Shown: piece after piece, positions 22,350 to 34,400 of the stretch
Numbering within the stretch: position 1 is the stretch's first letter
Layout: every line of letters starts with the position of its first letter
Assembly (NCBI GenBank): GCA_030549495.1
Contig: JAUIRK010000976.1
Location: 310,001 to 374,000, forward strand
Reading direction: 5' to 3'
DNA: 64,000 nt
Origin: Nectonema munidae
Lineage: Eukaryota; Nematomorpha; Nectonematoida; Nectonematidae
Position numbers and translations under genes: made by a program
Notes under the pieces: generated by a model
Told to the model about the DNA's origin: nothing
Databases searched by the model: none
Seen by the model: the letters and a program-made list of their open reading frames with translations, nothing else

Positions 22350-22545
22350 AAAATATAGATGTTGAAGGCGTATAAGTTGAGGATTTTGATAGTGCGAACG
22401 CTGAATATACTAACGATACTATTGATCTAACCACTGAAGGTAGCGTAGCAGCTGAAGATATCGATGACTTAGCCACTAAAGATGTTGTCGGATCTATAAC
22501 TGATGGCGTAACTGTAGATCAGGGGCGCACATCCGGGGGGGGCGA
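22350..22545 (+). other. Acidic coding-like segment
   Basis: The plus frame reads VEDFDSANAEYTNDT, then DLTTEGSVAAEDIDDLAT and a similar Asp/Glu/Thr-rich stretch. It looks like once-coding, weakly repetitive sequence. No family is recognised, and the origin is unclear. Confidence 0.3.
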
Positions 22546-23023
22546 AAATGACCTTCGTCCCCAATATTATTCTATAAGTAAGAGTTGCTGCTTGTTTATA
22601 AAACATGTATGATGATCGCATTATAGGATGTAATGATCATTCGAATACATGGTAATGTAAGATAAGGCAATAAAAGAAGGAATGCAGACTTTCGAATCAA
22701 ACATCAATCATGCCAAGCTGCTCTGAAATTCCTATCAAACATATTTTACTGACGATGCATGAGAGCTATATAATAATATTGTTTTAATATGCACACAATA
22801 AGTAAGCAATGTTTATCACAATGTCTCCTCCTTGTAGTATTTTTGAGCAAACACATGTTGATTTTCTCATCTTCTGTCACAGTGTTTCTATTTCTCTTTC
22901 TGTCTCCTCTGTTTCTCTTCCGCTTTCTCTGCTAAAACTCAATCATTCACTCAAGCTCTCTTCTTTCATTCAAGCTCTCTTCTCTTCTTTAAGCTCTCCT
23001 ATCTCATTCAGCTCTCTTCTCTC

Positions 23024-23226
23024 CAGTGGCGTAGCTAGGCTGGGGCATGAGGGGCCGTGCCCACACTCCTATGTACCGCATGATGCCCCCATGCATCTTA
23101 TGCGATATCAGTTTTCGAAAATTTCTCCAATGAAAGAATCAAGAGAGTATAAATAATGTTGCTCGAGTTTTTTGTCTTTAAATTGTGCCCCCTCCCCCTA
23201 TCAACTTTTTTCTGGCTACGCCACTG
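23024..23226. mobile_element. hAT-like MITE (CAGTGGCGTAGC family)
   Basis: The ends CAGTGGCGTAGCTAGGC and GGCTACGCCACTG are inverted. The 203-bp element is flanked by CTTCTCTC and CTTATGTC, which match at 6 of 8 positions, consistent with an old 8-bp target duplication. It has no coding capacity. Confidence 0.75.
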
Positions 23227-24059
23227 CTTATGTCTAATTTGCATTTAGAGTTAAATTAAAATAGTTTTCAATCGTTACAATTTTATATCAATGAATATTG
23301 TTAGACTCGCGCTAAGAATTTTTTTTCAACAAAGGTCATTTAATCTTTATCACTACGTTTCCTACATTTTGTAACATTTGAAAACTTTAATTTTTTCAAG
23401 TAAAGAAATTTTTTTTCAATAGCTATTTGGGAATGAATATTTTGACTAGCTATTCAGTTTAAAAGCAAAATACTCTATTTGAGCAGAGATATTTTTTATA
23501 GTGTTCGATTGTTAAATTTTGTAGGTAACACTGCACATAATTAAATCATTTTTTTTAAGAAAATTTGCTGATTATTATAAAAAAATATAATATCGAAACA
23601 AAATGTTTCAGTTGTTAAAAATGTACTTAATCTATTTATAACACCTGTCAGAATTTTATTTGTGGACAGAAATATTAAAAAAAAAACGCAATTATTTTCC
23701 TTTCTCGTATACTATGATTTTTGTTAGTTTAAATAATTTTTTAATGATTTTGTGTTCTTAGACTTAAATAATTTTATAAAAAGTGATTAAACTACCATTT
23801 TTGTATACTATGATTCTTTACAATATGTAAAAATGCAAGTGCTACCAAATCACCTTATATGGGTCAGCCACTTCAACGTTGGCTTTGCTGCTTATAAAAA
23901 CTTGAAAATATCAAATAAACTCTCATTCTTTATGTCTCCTATTATTTTGAAATTATTCTGAGAACAGATGGTTCCATTTTAAAATAGTGAAAATTGCTTT
24001 ATTAGTTTATTTTGTTTCCTTTCTCTCTTAATTATGTAGCAAATTTTTCAATTTTGAGT
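23227..24059. other. AT-rich DNA with no supported feature
   Basis: No gene, tRNA or clear repeat recognised. Confidence 0.35.
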
Positions 24060-24214
24060 AAAAGGTAAGGTGCAGCGTGTGTATTTTCATTGACAAGGCA
24101 CTGATGTACTTCTTATGTCAAACTATGAACAAATTCGAATCGATGAGGAATCGAATCCAGAGGCTTCCGTGCTGAGTCCATTATCTCAACCAATCTGCCA
24201 TGCCACCCATAGAG
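24060..24214 (-). mobile_element. tRNA-derived SINE, family 3
   Basis: On the minus strand GGTGGCATGGCAGATTGGTT is followed by a B-box-like TCTGGATTCGATTCC. The order and spacing fit a tRNA-derived promoter. The body continues to about 24060. Confidence 0.55.
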
Positions 24215-25640
24215 TATGTTGTAGGGGATACGTCAAATTAGTTTTCAAAAAACTTAAGTTTTTTGAAGCTCTATAACTTTCTGATAAACATTTTTTCCTT
24301 AAAAGTTATTATAAAAGGCAAATCATTGAAAAATGTTAAAAGTTATTTTACTTTTTGTAGATTTTTGTAGCTTGTATCAATTTAGCTTTTAAACTATTTT
24401 TGAATGATGCTGAGAAAAATGAAATAATGCAATCTTAATTTATTGTTTTATTTTTGTTTGCACAATTATAACTTCATTTTATACCCTTGCCGCTGAATCA
24501 ATCACATTTTTTCATATAAATATCGCAGGGTGTCTAGTAGACTCTTTGCCTTCAGACTACATTCACTCATATAAAACTATCCACCTATGAATCAAATATC
24601 GTTTCATCAATTCCTGTAATGTGCCTGATAGACTACTTCATTTTCAAATGAAAAGCTTATTGGCTCCCCCCCCCTCCCAACAATTTTGGATTTTTTTAAA
24701 CTAGTGTAAAAATTTTAGGGGGAGGGCGTATGCCTTCTTCGCCTCCTTCTAAACCAGCCTCTGATTCCTATGACTTTTTTAGGTACAAAGGAATGTTTGC
24801 TTTCCTATGGTTACTTTCTTGCGTAAAATAGCATCGATACAGCTATACTTTCTATACATGATGCAGTACATTGTATATGATGTTGCTACAAGTTGCTTTG
24901 TACCCAATAAGTTTTTGTCATCTCCTAATTTAACAGTTTTATAACTTCATTTATCTCTTAATTTGACTATATATTTTTGAAGTAATAATAATAAGAATCA
25001 ATATATTCTTTTTCGCGATATCAATCTAAGAAATGGATTTATTTTCTCGCGTTTACACTATGAAAAATTCTGTCTTTTTTCTATCTATCTATAGAATAGA
25101 ATTTAATTTGTGTTCTATGCAGTGAGCATTCTTACTCTTAGGTATGAATAAGGATGTTAGGTTAAACCGATTTTAGACTGGCTAAAACGAATCTTATGAT
25201 TAATATCTTTATTTGGACTAGCTTTCAATTCCTTCCCAGAGATTTACTTTAAAAGAAATTCCTTTTAACTACATTGTTCCAACTATTTTTATTTTTTTCT
25301 TGATAAACAGTTGATTTATCAATTATTATAATTATAATTTAACAAGCTTTGATTTAATATTTTAAAACCTGTGTATTAGGTAATGACATTTTTAGTGTTT
25401 ACCCTGTATTATTTTCAATAAATTTTTTGGTATAAAAACTAAATATAGCATTAAAATTATTTTACTTATCAAAAAGTTACTCCAGGATCCATTTTATCCA
25501 AATTTTATATGCTAAATTTTAAAAAATTCAAATATGTTAAAAAAAACTGTAAAAATTATAATTTATTCACAATTTAACCAAAATTATTTTTTAAAACAAA
25601 TTTTCTTTAAGTCTTGCGTTAGTTTTATTGCCCTTTCTGC
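24215..25640. other. AT-rich DNA; possible transposon end at 24660-24763
   Basis: A C-rich run at about 24665, a G-rich run at about 24718 and the terminus-like AAACCAGCCTCTG ending at 24763 could be one end of a hAT-like element. I cannot prove the partner end. No coding sequence is visible. Confidence 0.3.
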
Positions 25641-26315
25641 AATAATTTTTGTTCGCGGTATGTCAACAACTGAAGTATCTTTCACTCAGTGATTTTTGAA
25701 ACATTTTTCAGAACTTTTGCATTTAGTTCTCTGAATACAATTAAGAAGCTTTTCATAGTTTTCATGTTCAAACTTTTAGTTAGAGAACCATATTTCTTGC
25801 CAACCGTAGGTTATGAAATTGACAGCACTTTCTAATTTTTCTCTGTAATCTGGAATAAGAGCGTAAATTGCTCCCGAGTTCCATGGAGCGTTATGCATTA
25901 CAGGTATTGTTTTCTAGTTTATTGTGGGTAACTTTTTTTTCCTTTCAAAACTCTATGCCCATAGCATAAAGTATACAAAAATTTAAAACCATCCCTCCAG
26001 CCACAATTTTTAAAATCAGGTATCACGACTTCAGGAGTATATAATTTTTTTAGTTCATAATTTTTAACTATCATTTATATGAACTCATAGTTCATAGTAG
26101 GATCAATTGAGCTTACAGGAAAATAAAAATCAAGAACATGTCTCAAGATTCTATTCAAAATATGATGCTGGAAAGCAATAAATTAAGGTTTAGTCAAACA
26201 TAATTTCAACATTTTTTGCTGAAGTCTAACTACAACTCCTGTAAAGCGATCGGTATTTGTGGATGCAGAATCACAAATAATCATTTTGACAGCAGACCAG
26301 GCATTGTTTTCTTTT
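25640..26315 (-). pseudogene. Transposase-like relic (hAT-related, unclassified)
   Basis: Minus-strand pieces read in sequence: MIICDSASTNTDRFTGVVVR, FQHHILNRILRHVLDFYFP, then MHNAPWNSGAIYALIPDYRE and SAVNFITYGWQEIWF. The Asp-containing first piece and the A/P-W-x-S/A-x-AIY motif resemble a DDE transposase type common in arthropod and cnidarian genomes. Stops and shifts between the pieces show decay. Confidence 0.45.
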
Positions 26316-26522
26316 TTTTATTATTTTTAAAAATGTAAAAAACTAAGTTGTTTATACTTATACTAAAATTTTATGTTATTATAAATGTTATATAATTTAT
26401 TTTTATTATAGAAATTTTTTATCATAAATACTTTTTATAATTCAAACAATTTTTAAACAGCACTCAAGATGTGATAGACGAGTTTGTTAGCAAAAAAAGC
26501 AATCACAAAGGGAGCGGTAAAT

Positions 26523-26665
26523 GACGTCGATAGATGGCTTAGTGGCATTGAGCATAGGATGTCAATCTAAAAAGTCTGAATTCGATTCCCCATTGTGATT
26601 ATCCCTATCATCTGTCCAGGCATAGACGATTATTTTTCTCATGGATGCGATACCCACAACAAAAA
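26523..26665 (+). mobile_element. tRNA-derived SINE, family 4, copy 1
   Basis: An A-box-like GATGGCTTAGTGGCA and B-box-like TGAATTCGATTCCCC are followed by TGATTATCCCTATCATCTGT and GGATGCGATACC. These blocks recur in the copy at 28038. Confidence 0.65.
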
Positions 26666-26829
26666 ATAAAATGAGTGACCGAATTTTTGTAAATAAAGAA
26701 TACAGGATCTTGGGGATAAATTAAAAATTAATTGAAACGATTTTTAGAGGTGATAAAAGAAGTTATAAATACCAAAATAATGGGAATACATAGATATAAT
26801 TTGAATGCAATACAAGAACATTTGTCAGT

Positions 26830-27480
26830 CATTCGATACGGTTGCCCTTTTTGGGCGAATGCGGCTTCCTCATGAGAACGAAATTTGTTAATCTTTCGCA
26901 AACACCCCGTTTTTGAGTTGCGTGTCTCTTCATAGTGTTGACGCTCGAGTGTGGTTAGGCTTTGGTCCTTGTCTTAAATAATTCAAAAGGCCAATATCTG
27001 GGCTATTACTAAGCCAGGTGCTGTTCATCACAAAAATAACATTCTTTTAAATAAAGGTCTGTGTTTCTTTTGGACCATATCATGACAGTTGTGAATAAGC
27101 CTTACATTGTTAAGCGCAAGATTCTGCTCTGCCCAATTTAAAGGAATTCTTCATGATGTCTAGTTGATTTGTACCAATCTTCAAACCAGCCTAAATTAAG
27201 TTTGGATCTAGGAAACTGCCACGATTAGCTAGTCCGCAAAAAACCATCTCAGGGATAGGATTCTTAGCATCAAAGACATGATGTATGGTAGAATGGTCAT
27301 TGCATCACTCAAGTATGTCTGCCGTTCACATCAGCGCCCTCGTCAAAAAACTCGAGAACTTTTGCCGAACCTTGATGCTTGCTGAATGAGAGAACCTTTG
27401 TGCATTTCTAACTTGTTTGCTTTCCCTTTGACGGTTGCGAGATGGCTGCATAACCGAGCTTATTCACTCATGGCAATATT
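26830..27480 (-). pseudogene. mariner/Tc1-like transposase relic
   Basis: Minus-strand pieces resemble the mariner order: a Lys-rich segment, AKVLEFFDEGADVNGR (around the second Asp), a MVFCGLANRGSFLDP-like block, and SNSPDIGLLNYLR near the end, which corresponds to the PNSPDLNPLDY motif. Many frame breaks. No terminal repeats were located. Confidence 0.4.
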
Positions 27481-28037
27481 CTTGCTGACATCTCAATGTC
27501 TTAGAAAGTTACACATTGCCTTTGTTAACTTTTTACTGCAAAAAGATATTTAGATAGGTAATTATCAGTAAACTTAGAGTAAAAGCTTAGTTTTGCTTTT
27601 AACTTTTAACTGGCTCTTTTTTAGAATTGACAAGCAAAACATTTTTGTAATTGCAGTGTTTATAAAAAAAATCGAAATTAAAATGCATTTTAGTGAGAAA
27701 TAAGAGGCAAGAATTACTCAGTTAAATTTAAATATTATAAAAACAGCTCTTAATTTGCCAAAAAACTTGGAAGCAGAGAGCAAATGTCTCATTCATCTTA
27801 GATTTTATGTATATAATCTATCTGTCACTTTATTTTATATCTACGTCAAGAAGTGAGACTAATAATAATAATAATAATTCAAACCCAATATTTTTCTTCC
27901 TCTTCTTTGAAAGTGTGCAGCACACTATTTATATCAATCGTTCTAATTTAGTATTATATATCATTTTTAAGCTTTCTATATTTAATTCGACATAGTAATC
28001 ACTTCTCTCTAACTGGGTCACACCTCACAATTTTAAG

Positions 28038-28315
28038 GCGAAAGGCAGATGGCCTAGTGGTGGGAACGTAGGCTCTCGATCCAGATGGTCTGGGTTCGAA
28101 ACCCGATCGTGACTATCCCTACTATCTGCCCAGTTATGGAAGATTATTCTTCCCTTGGGTGCGATACCGACAACTAAAAAAAGGCAAAGAAATCTTTTTT
28201 GTGTGTTGGTATAATACTTGCCCCCTAAAGGATAGATGCGCGGGCTCTGCACAACACTTAATAGCAATTCTTTTTGGGAATAAATTAGTTTATTATATTC
28301 TTCCTGTTGAACCAT
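28038..28315 (+). mobile_element. tRNA-derived SINE, family 4, copy 2
   Basis: GATGGCCTAGTGGTGGG is the A box and GGTCTGGGTTCGAAACC the B box. Then come TGACTATCCCTACTATCTG and TTGGGTGCGATACC, as in the copy at 26523. It ends about 30 bp before the first SKI2 exon found. Confidence 0.75.
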
Positions 28316-28343
28316 ATTTGTTTTAATAAATATATTTTTTTAG

Positions 28344-28450
28344 ATTCCTAATGGCGTTCCACCTGTAATCAGTAGTAAAGAGGAGAGTTTACTAAACATC
28401 CTGTTTGAAAGTCAGCAAAAAATTGCCGAAGATATGATTGATTCAAAATG
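28344..28450 (+). CDS. SKIV2L: SKI2 exon a (first found)
   Basis: Begins [20 protein letters not shown] after TTTTTTAG and ends in phase 2 at AAATG|GTAGTT. It matches the LPHGLPP...EAEQLF part of human SKIV2L. An upstream exon must supply the start codon. Confidence 0.8.
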
Positions 28451-31400
28451 GTAGTTTTTATATATTTGATTTCGTTTAATATTTTTTTTAATTCTCCTAG
28501 TTTGTCGAAGCCTAATCTTGATTTGAAAGCACTATATGATCTTCATACTTTGCCTCCACCTACTAGCATCAAAGAAGAATTTTCTTTGGAAAATGGCGCT
28601 GTTATTGGATATAAGGAGGTTTCATACTTTTCTTCTCATCTCATGTCACTTCTAACTTCTGTTAAAAAGATAGGCTCACATTATATCAATATAGGAACAC
28701 TACCTCTTTACTCGTTTAGTTGAAATGTTTTTTTCAATGTTCCAAATGATACCCTATGTATACATCGATTTGATTGACCAATTTTTAATATTTTTGGGGT
28801 ATTGAGGGCAACGACCTCTGATCCTCTATTTTTTTGGTCATTTCAACCATAAAATTTATTTTTCTTTGCCTATTTCTGTATCAAAAATTAATTAATTTTT
28901 TTATAATTTGCAATTTTTCATATCCTTCAAAAGACTCCGATTAAACGAATCCCTTAATAGATATGCTAAAGTATATAATATAAATCAGGGTCGACTCCTC
29001 ATTGCATGCCCTTCAAAAAGTTTAAATGATAATGATTTAAAATTGCGGATTTGCAAAAAAGGTCTCTAATTTATTTTATATAAGGAAAATTCGATTCATG
29101 GCACGCAGTTTGAATATTGCATTCATCTCCTAATGCAGAACTGTATGCTATGTGTGAGTAAGTTCGACATAGAATATTTTGTATGAAGAAAATACGATGG
29201 AAGGTAAGCAGTTTGAATATTGCATGAACCACACATCGCCACTGATATATATATATATATATATACGGCCCCATCTCCAGAATCATGGCAAATGTGACTG
29301 GGAGGTGGCAGGTAATTCTAAAGGGCTTGGACTAAAAGAAAGTCCATCATGCTGGGACTCATCAAAGCAAGGGGGCCTAATAGATTCCAAGCTTGTGGGT
29401 GGATGGGGGATCAGCAACTATTGCCCTCCTCCCTCCTCTTCATCAATGAGAGCCTGTCTATATATACATATTTTTCTTTGTAATTAAAACTCAGATTAAT
29501 TAATTATTGTGAAAAAATTTGATTTTTTTTGGATTTCCCAGGTTTGAGGAAATTTGGGCTTATTTTGTAAGGCTTGAATTAGCGATTAATTTTTCTTTAT
29601 TGCTCTAATGAATCTTTTTTCAATCAATTTTTATTTGGCTCTTTTTAATTTAGGTTTCCAATGAAAAAAGAACGAATTTTCAGGAGTTCTTTGAAGATTT
29701 TATTAAAGAGAATCCTAATCATGGACGTATTCAATATATTATTCCTCATCTTTTCTTTTCTGTGCAATAGTGCTGACAGTTTGTGGACTAGATTCAATCA
29801 GTACAATAAGTTATTTTGTGAATTCTCTAGAAATGCTTGTCATTTTCTTCCTACTCTACACAATCTTTTCTGAATAACCCTATCTTCCAAAACATGGTTA
29901 AAAATGTTCCTTTTAATAAAATTCCTTCCTCACCCAGTGACCACTAAATCTTGACAAAATCTGCACTTAATAAACAATTCAAATTAGACATGAATAATCA
30001 CTGAGCTTACACAACTATGAACATGAGTGTGGTTTTGATGAGACCAAAAAATTTATAAGTTATACAAAAAGAAGGAAGAATTTTATTGAACAAAGTGAAA
30101 AAGTTTTAATTCATATAACACATTGCTTTTGCATTTGCTTCATTTTTTTTTTATCAACTTTCACAGTTTTCACAAACTATCATCAATGATTTGCTAGTAC
30201 ATTTTCCACACGCCAGTTTTTTGCATTTATAACACTTTGCTTTTGTTTTATTCTTATTACATATTCTATTTTAGCATTGTTTTCTTACAACATCTACATT
30301 ATTTTCATTTGCTAAATGCTCATTTTCTTCATACGCTAATCCTTGTAAAAAATTTTTTTATAAATTTTCTTTTTTAATGTATATTTATAAATTAATTAGG
30401 CCTTCATTGATTGCTGATATGTCAAGCATATTGCAGAAAACATGCACATGTCAACGATTGTTTGGCCATTTTATCATATATATCAACCCAAGCTTTGTTT
30501 GGTTATAAGAGTTCATAGTTTCAGGCTTTTCATTTGAATCCATGGACACATTTTCATGAAGTGAACTAATCAATATTCATTTATTTTTTCACTTTATAAG
30601 AAGTTATGTACACTTCAATTCACTTTCCTGGTAAACTTTAGTAGTGAAAACGTTTGAACTTTTATATTACCAGAAGACAGTCATTTTGACTGTTAGAGCT
30701 TTTATTGCGTTGAAGGAAAAACTAAAACTATTTTATTTTTATATGAATATGATAAAATTATAAACTTTATAATGAGTCTAAAAGATACTGGTTTATTTAA
30801 TTTTTTTTCTTAAATGCTTTTTTAGGTACAGATTTTTTAAATTAAAAAAACAGTCAAAATAATGACTGTTAACACAAATTGATAATGAAAAAATAGAAAA
30901 TGGATATGTTAACTCATCAAGCAGTTAAAGGAGTACATTTGAGGATAACCCTTATAAATACGCTACTGTATATAATAGACTTCTCTTTAGGCGGATATAT
31001 GCAAACTGGTTCTTATCTTTTTGCAAACTTTTAGTAAATTTAATATTTATAACCTCACTTTTACATTTTATTTTATCATAGCTAAATAAAGAGCCAACTT
31101 TTATATTTAAATTTAAGCTATTTATTACACATATTACTCGTTTTATTTAATCACTTCTAAAGAAATATGCTTCAACCGAAGGTCAAACCTATATCTTTTG
31201 CTTTCATTTTAAATGTTAGAGCAGTTCTTCTCAACTAGGGCACATGGCTTCCCAAAGGGGGAACGGTTTATTGTTTTGTGGCTTCGAAATTTTTTTCCAA
31301 AAACTAAACGTAAACTTAGAGAGTAAATCAAAAGTTTCTAATATACAAAAAGTTATTTTCAAATTATATTTCAGTATTTTGTGATCATTTTTCTCAATTA

Positions 31401-34400
31401 ATAAATATAAGAATCAATAACTGCTTTTTATATCTAGTTCCGTTATATTGTTAAATTGTTTCAACTGTTTAAATATCAATAATAAACACTCCTTATGTCA
31501 TTTGACTTTATAACAAAATCTGCTTAGAGGCCTCATGTTTTGATTTACACTGTGATCTCATATAGCTCTCAGCCAGCTTTATTAGATTTTTTCAGAATGA
31601 ACCTCACATTTTTAATTCTGTGTAGGGGCCTGAGCTCTTTTTTTTATTTAAACTAAAACTTTAACCTTCAGATATTAAATTTTTTTTTGAAATTTTCTCG
31701 AACTTACTTTTTTTTCTCTTTTCTTTCTACAACACAATTTTTAAAATGTCCAAAATTCGCAAATGGAGTGAGAGTTATGCGAAATTTGGTTTCACAATGT
31801 TAGTCGTGATGGCCTGGACTGCGCGCAATGTCTACACTGCTCGGTTGTTACATCCTTCCAAACTTTTAAACCATCTTGATAAAATGCACCCTGAAAGAAA
31901 AGAAGAAAACAAAATAATATAAACGGTTTGAGTGCAAAACGATTACGATTCTAAAATTCGGGTTTCGACCATAAGAAAAACCTGCTCTTCAATCAATCTA
32001 CGAAGTGGCGTATCAAATTGATAAGTCCTAAGAGCCTCACACCATTGCTGACATTCTAAAACCATGTGTAGGAAAAATGGTGGAGTTGATGATTTGGCTG
32101 GAAGCTTTCAGATTTGCTCTTTAAATCAAGCAAAGCAGGTTTCAAGTTAGCCTTCAATTAGACGAGACTACCGGCATTGCCTTGGAGAGCCAGTTGATTG
32201 CCTTTGTTCGCTACGAGAGAACGGCAAAGCTTAAAGAAGAATTTTTTCTGCAATACACTATCAGCCACAACAAAAGCGACAGATATTAAAGGTATTGTGA
32301 ACTCATTTTTAGGATCTAACGGACTTAGCTGACAGAATTTTAAGCACGTTTGTACTGATGGTGCCCTAACAATGATCAGCGTTAGGGGAGGGTGTGTCAC
32401 GCTCCTGAAGAACAAATGGCTCCATATTACTTCTCACTGTTCGCTACACCGATATGTTCTTGCTTTAAGAACTCGCTCGTTGCAAGTTGTAGGCGTAACA
32501 GTTAAAATAATTAATTTCATTCGTTCAAAAGCTAAAAAGCATCGACTCTTACAACTTGTGACAAGTGAAATGGGAGCAAAACATGTTCGACTTCTGTATT
32601 ACACAGACGTTCGTTTGTTATTGAGAGGAAAATGCCTGTCTCGGCCATATGAACTTGTAAACAATTTTTTTGCAAGACAAAGAAAGTAATCTTCATGGCC
32701 ACTATGACAATGAAGAATTTGTCTTAGCCGATATATTCGGTTGACTAAACGAAATGAATCATTCTTTACAAAGTCCTGATGTAACAGTCAGTGACGTTCA
32801 AGACAAACATGCTGGATTGTCTGCTAGAATGGAAGTCTGGCTGGCACGAATCAAGGCCATGTCAACTGCTTCATTTCCTCTCTTAGATTGGCATTTACAG
32901 ACTCTAAGTATTGAGCTTCCTGTCGGCATTAAAGATTTCATCACTGAACATCTTGAAAATCTGTTTTCTGAGTTTAAACTGTATTTTGATGATGCACCGT
33001 TGGATCTTTCGTGGTACAAAGATCGGTTCAGACCTAGCATTGAACCAAGGGAAGAAGAGGCTGAATAACTAGCGATATTTAAGGCTTCAAAAGCAATGAA
33101 GCTGCTTTTCGACAATAAGGAGGATCTTTCCACCTTATGGCTCTCTATTCAGAATGAGTATCCGCTACTCAGCGAAAAAGTATCCGTCATTCTTATCCAA
33201 TTTGCCACAACATACCTTTGCGAATCCGGATTTTTTAATCTTGCCAGCATTAAAACGGAGTCTAGAAATTGTCTTGATGCTGGAAATGATATTAGCCTTG
33301 CTGTGTCTAAAACGGAGCCAGACAAGCCCAACAAAAAGTCTCTCATTAAATATTTTGCTTCATTTTTTTTTGTTTTACCTTTTGAAACTAGATAAATAAA
33401 TATTTTTAAATAAAGTTTGTATCTTTGGGAGGGGGGGGGGGCATCAATGTTTAAGTCATTCGTTAGAGGAGCACGGGTCATCAAAGGCCCCATCTCCAGA
33501 AAAAACTTTGCCAGTAAAAACATCTATAAATTAAGCAAAATCTTTCTTGCTTAATTTATATGATTAGTGCTGTTTTTTACATAAGAGCGTCAGTAAGATT
33601 GCCCATGTTCTATCTTTGCAGGGACAAGTTCATTCCTCAATAATTCAAAGTCTACAAATAAAATTATCTATCTTTTTTGTCTTTAATGTGCAGGCAATTT
33701 GAAGGGTATATTTAACTTTACAAATTTTTTTAAAAAATTTCCCACTATGGAGGAAATAAATAGCGAAAATATTAACGTTTTTTAAAACTATAATTTGAAT
33801 TTTTAATCCCATTTAAGTTCAGTAAAATCTTTCTATTTTAATCTCATAGAGATTTCATATTGAAAGAAAATGGATCGATCCCTAAATCTACTTTTTGCGT
33901 TTAACAAATCTTTAATTATGAAAAATAAGTGATGTTACAGTTGAAATTTATGTTTAGAAAATAATAATTATCATTGAAATTCAGATAAAGGTAAAGGTAC
34001 CATCGGGTGTTTTCATCAAGAAGGCACAATTGCGCCGCTTGTATCGAACTATGAGGAAAGCAGGTTGATACGGGATCGAACCCAAGACCTTGAGTTATCG
34101 AATCCAGCATCTAACCAACCATACTCACGCCCCATTCCCATCAATTCCCATCATGATACATTAGATTCTTATGTAATCACAAGTTTTTAAAAAAATATTT
34201 GGATATTTATTTTTACGATATTGATGTATATCCCCAAAAATTGTCCACCTAAATCTCATTTTTGCTCAGAAGTGGGCGAATCGCTCCGGGTTGAGAAACT
34301 CTGCTCTGATACTATTTCATCATTCTATTAAGATACTAATCTTCATTGTTTATAAATATATATTTTTTATTTAGTACCTCCAGATCAACTTTTTGATAAG

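Larger units (their letters stand above)
31217..34308 (+). mobile_element. hAT transposon C in SKI2 intron c-d
   Basis: The left end reads TAGAGCAGTTCTTCTCAAC, and the inverted right end reads CAGAGCAGAGTTTCTCAACC. Inside are a FAM200/ZBED-like transposase (about 31746-33395) and a family-1 SINE (about 33985-34135). I could not find a clear 8-bp duplication, so it is probably old. Its right end lies 66 bp before SKI2 exon d. Confidence 0.75.

Noticed and set aside
29265-33500. Shared GGCCCCATCTCCAGAA at about 29265 and 33485 as ends of one element
   Set aside because: Only about 16 bp match, in the same orientation, with no similarity on either side.
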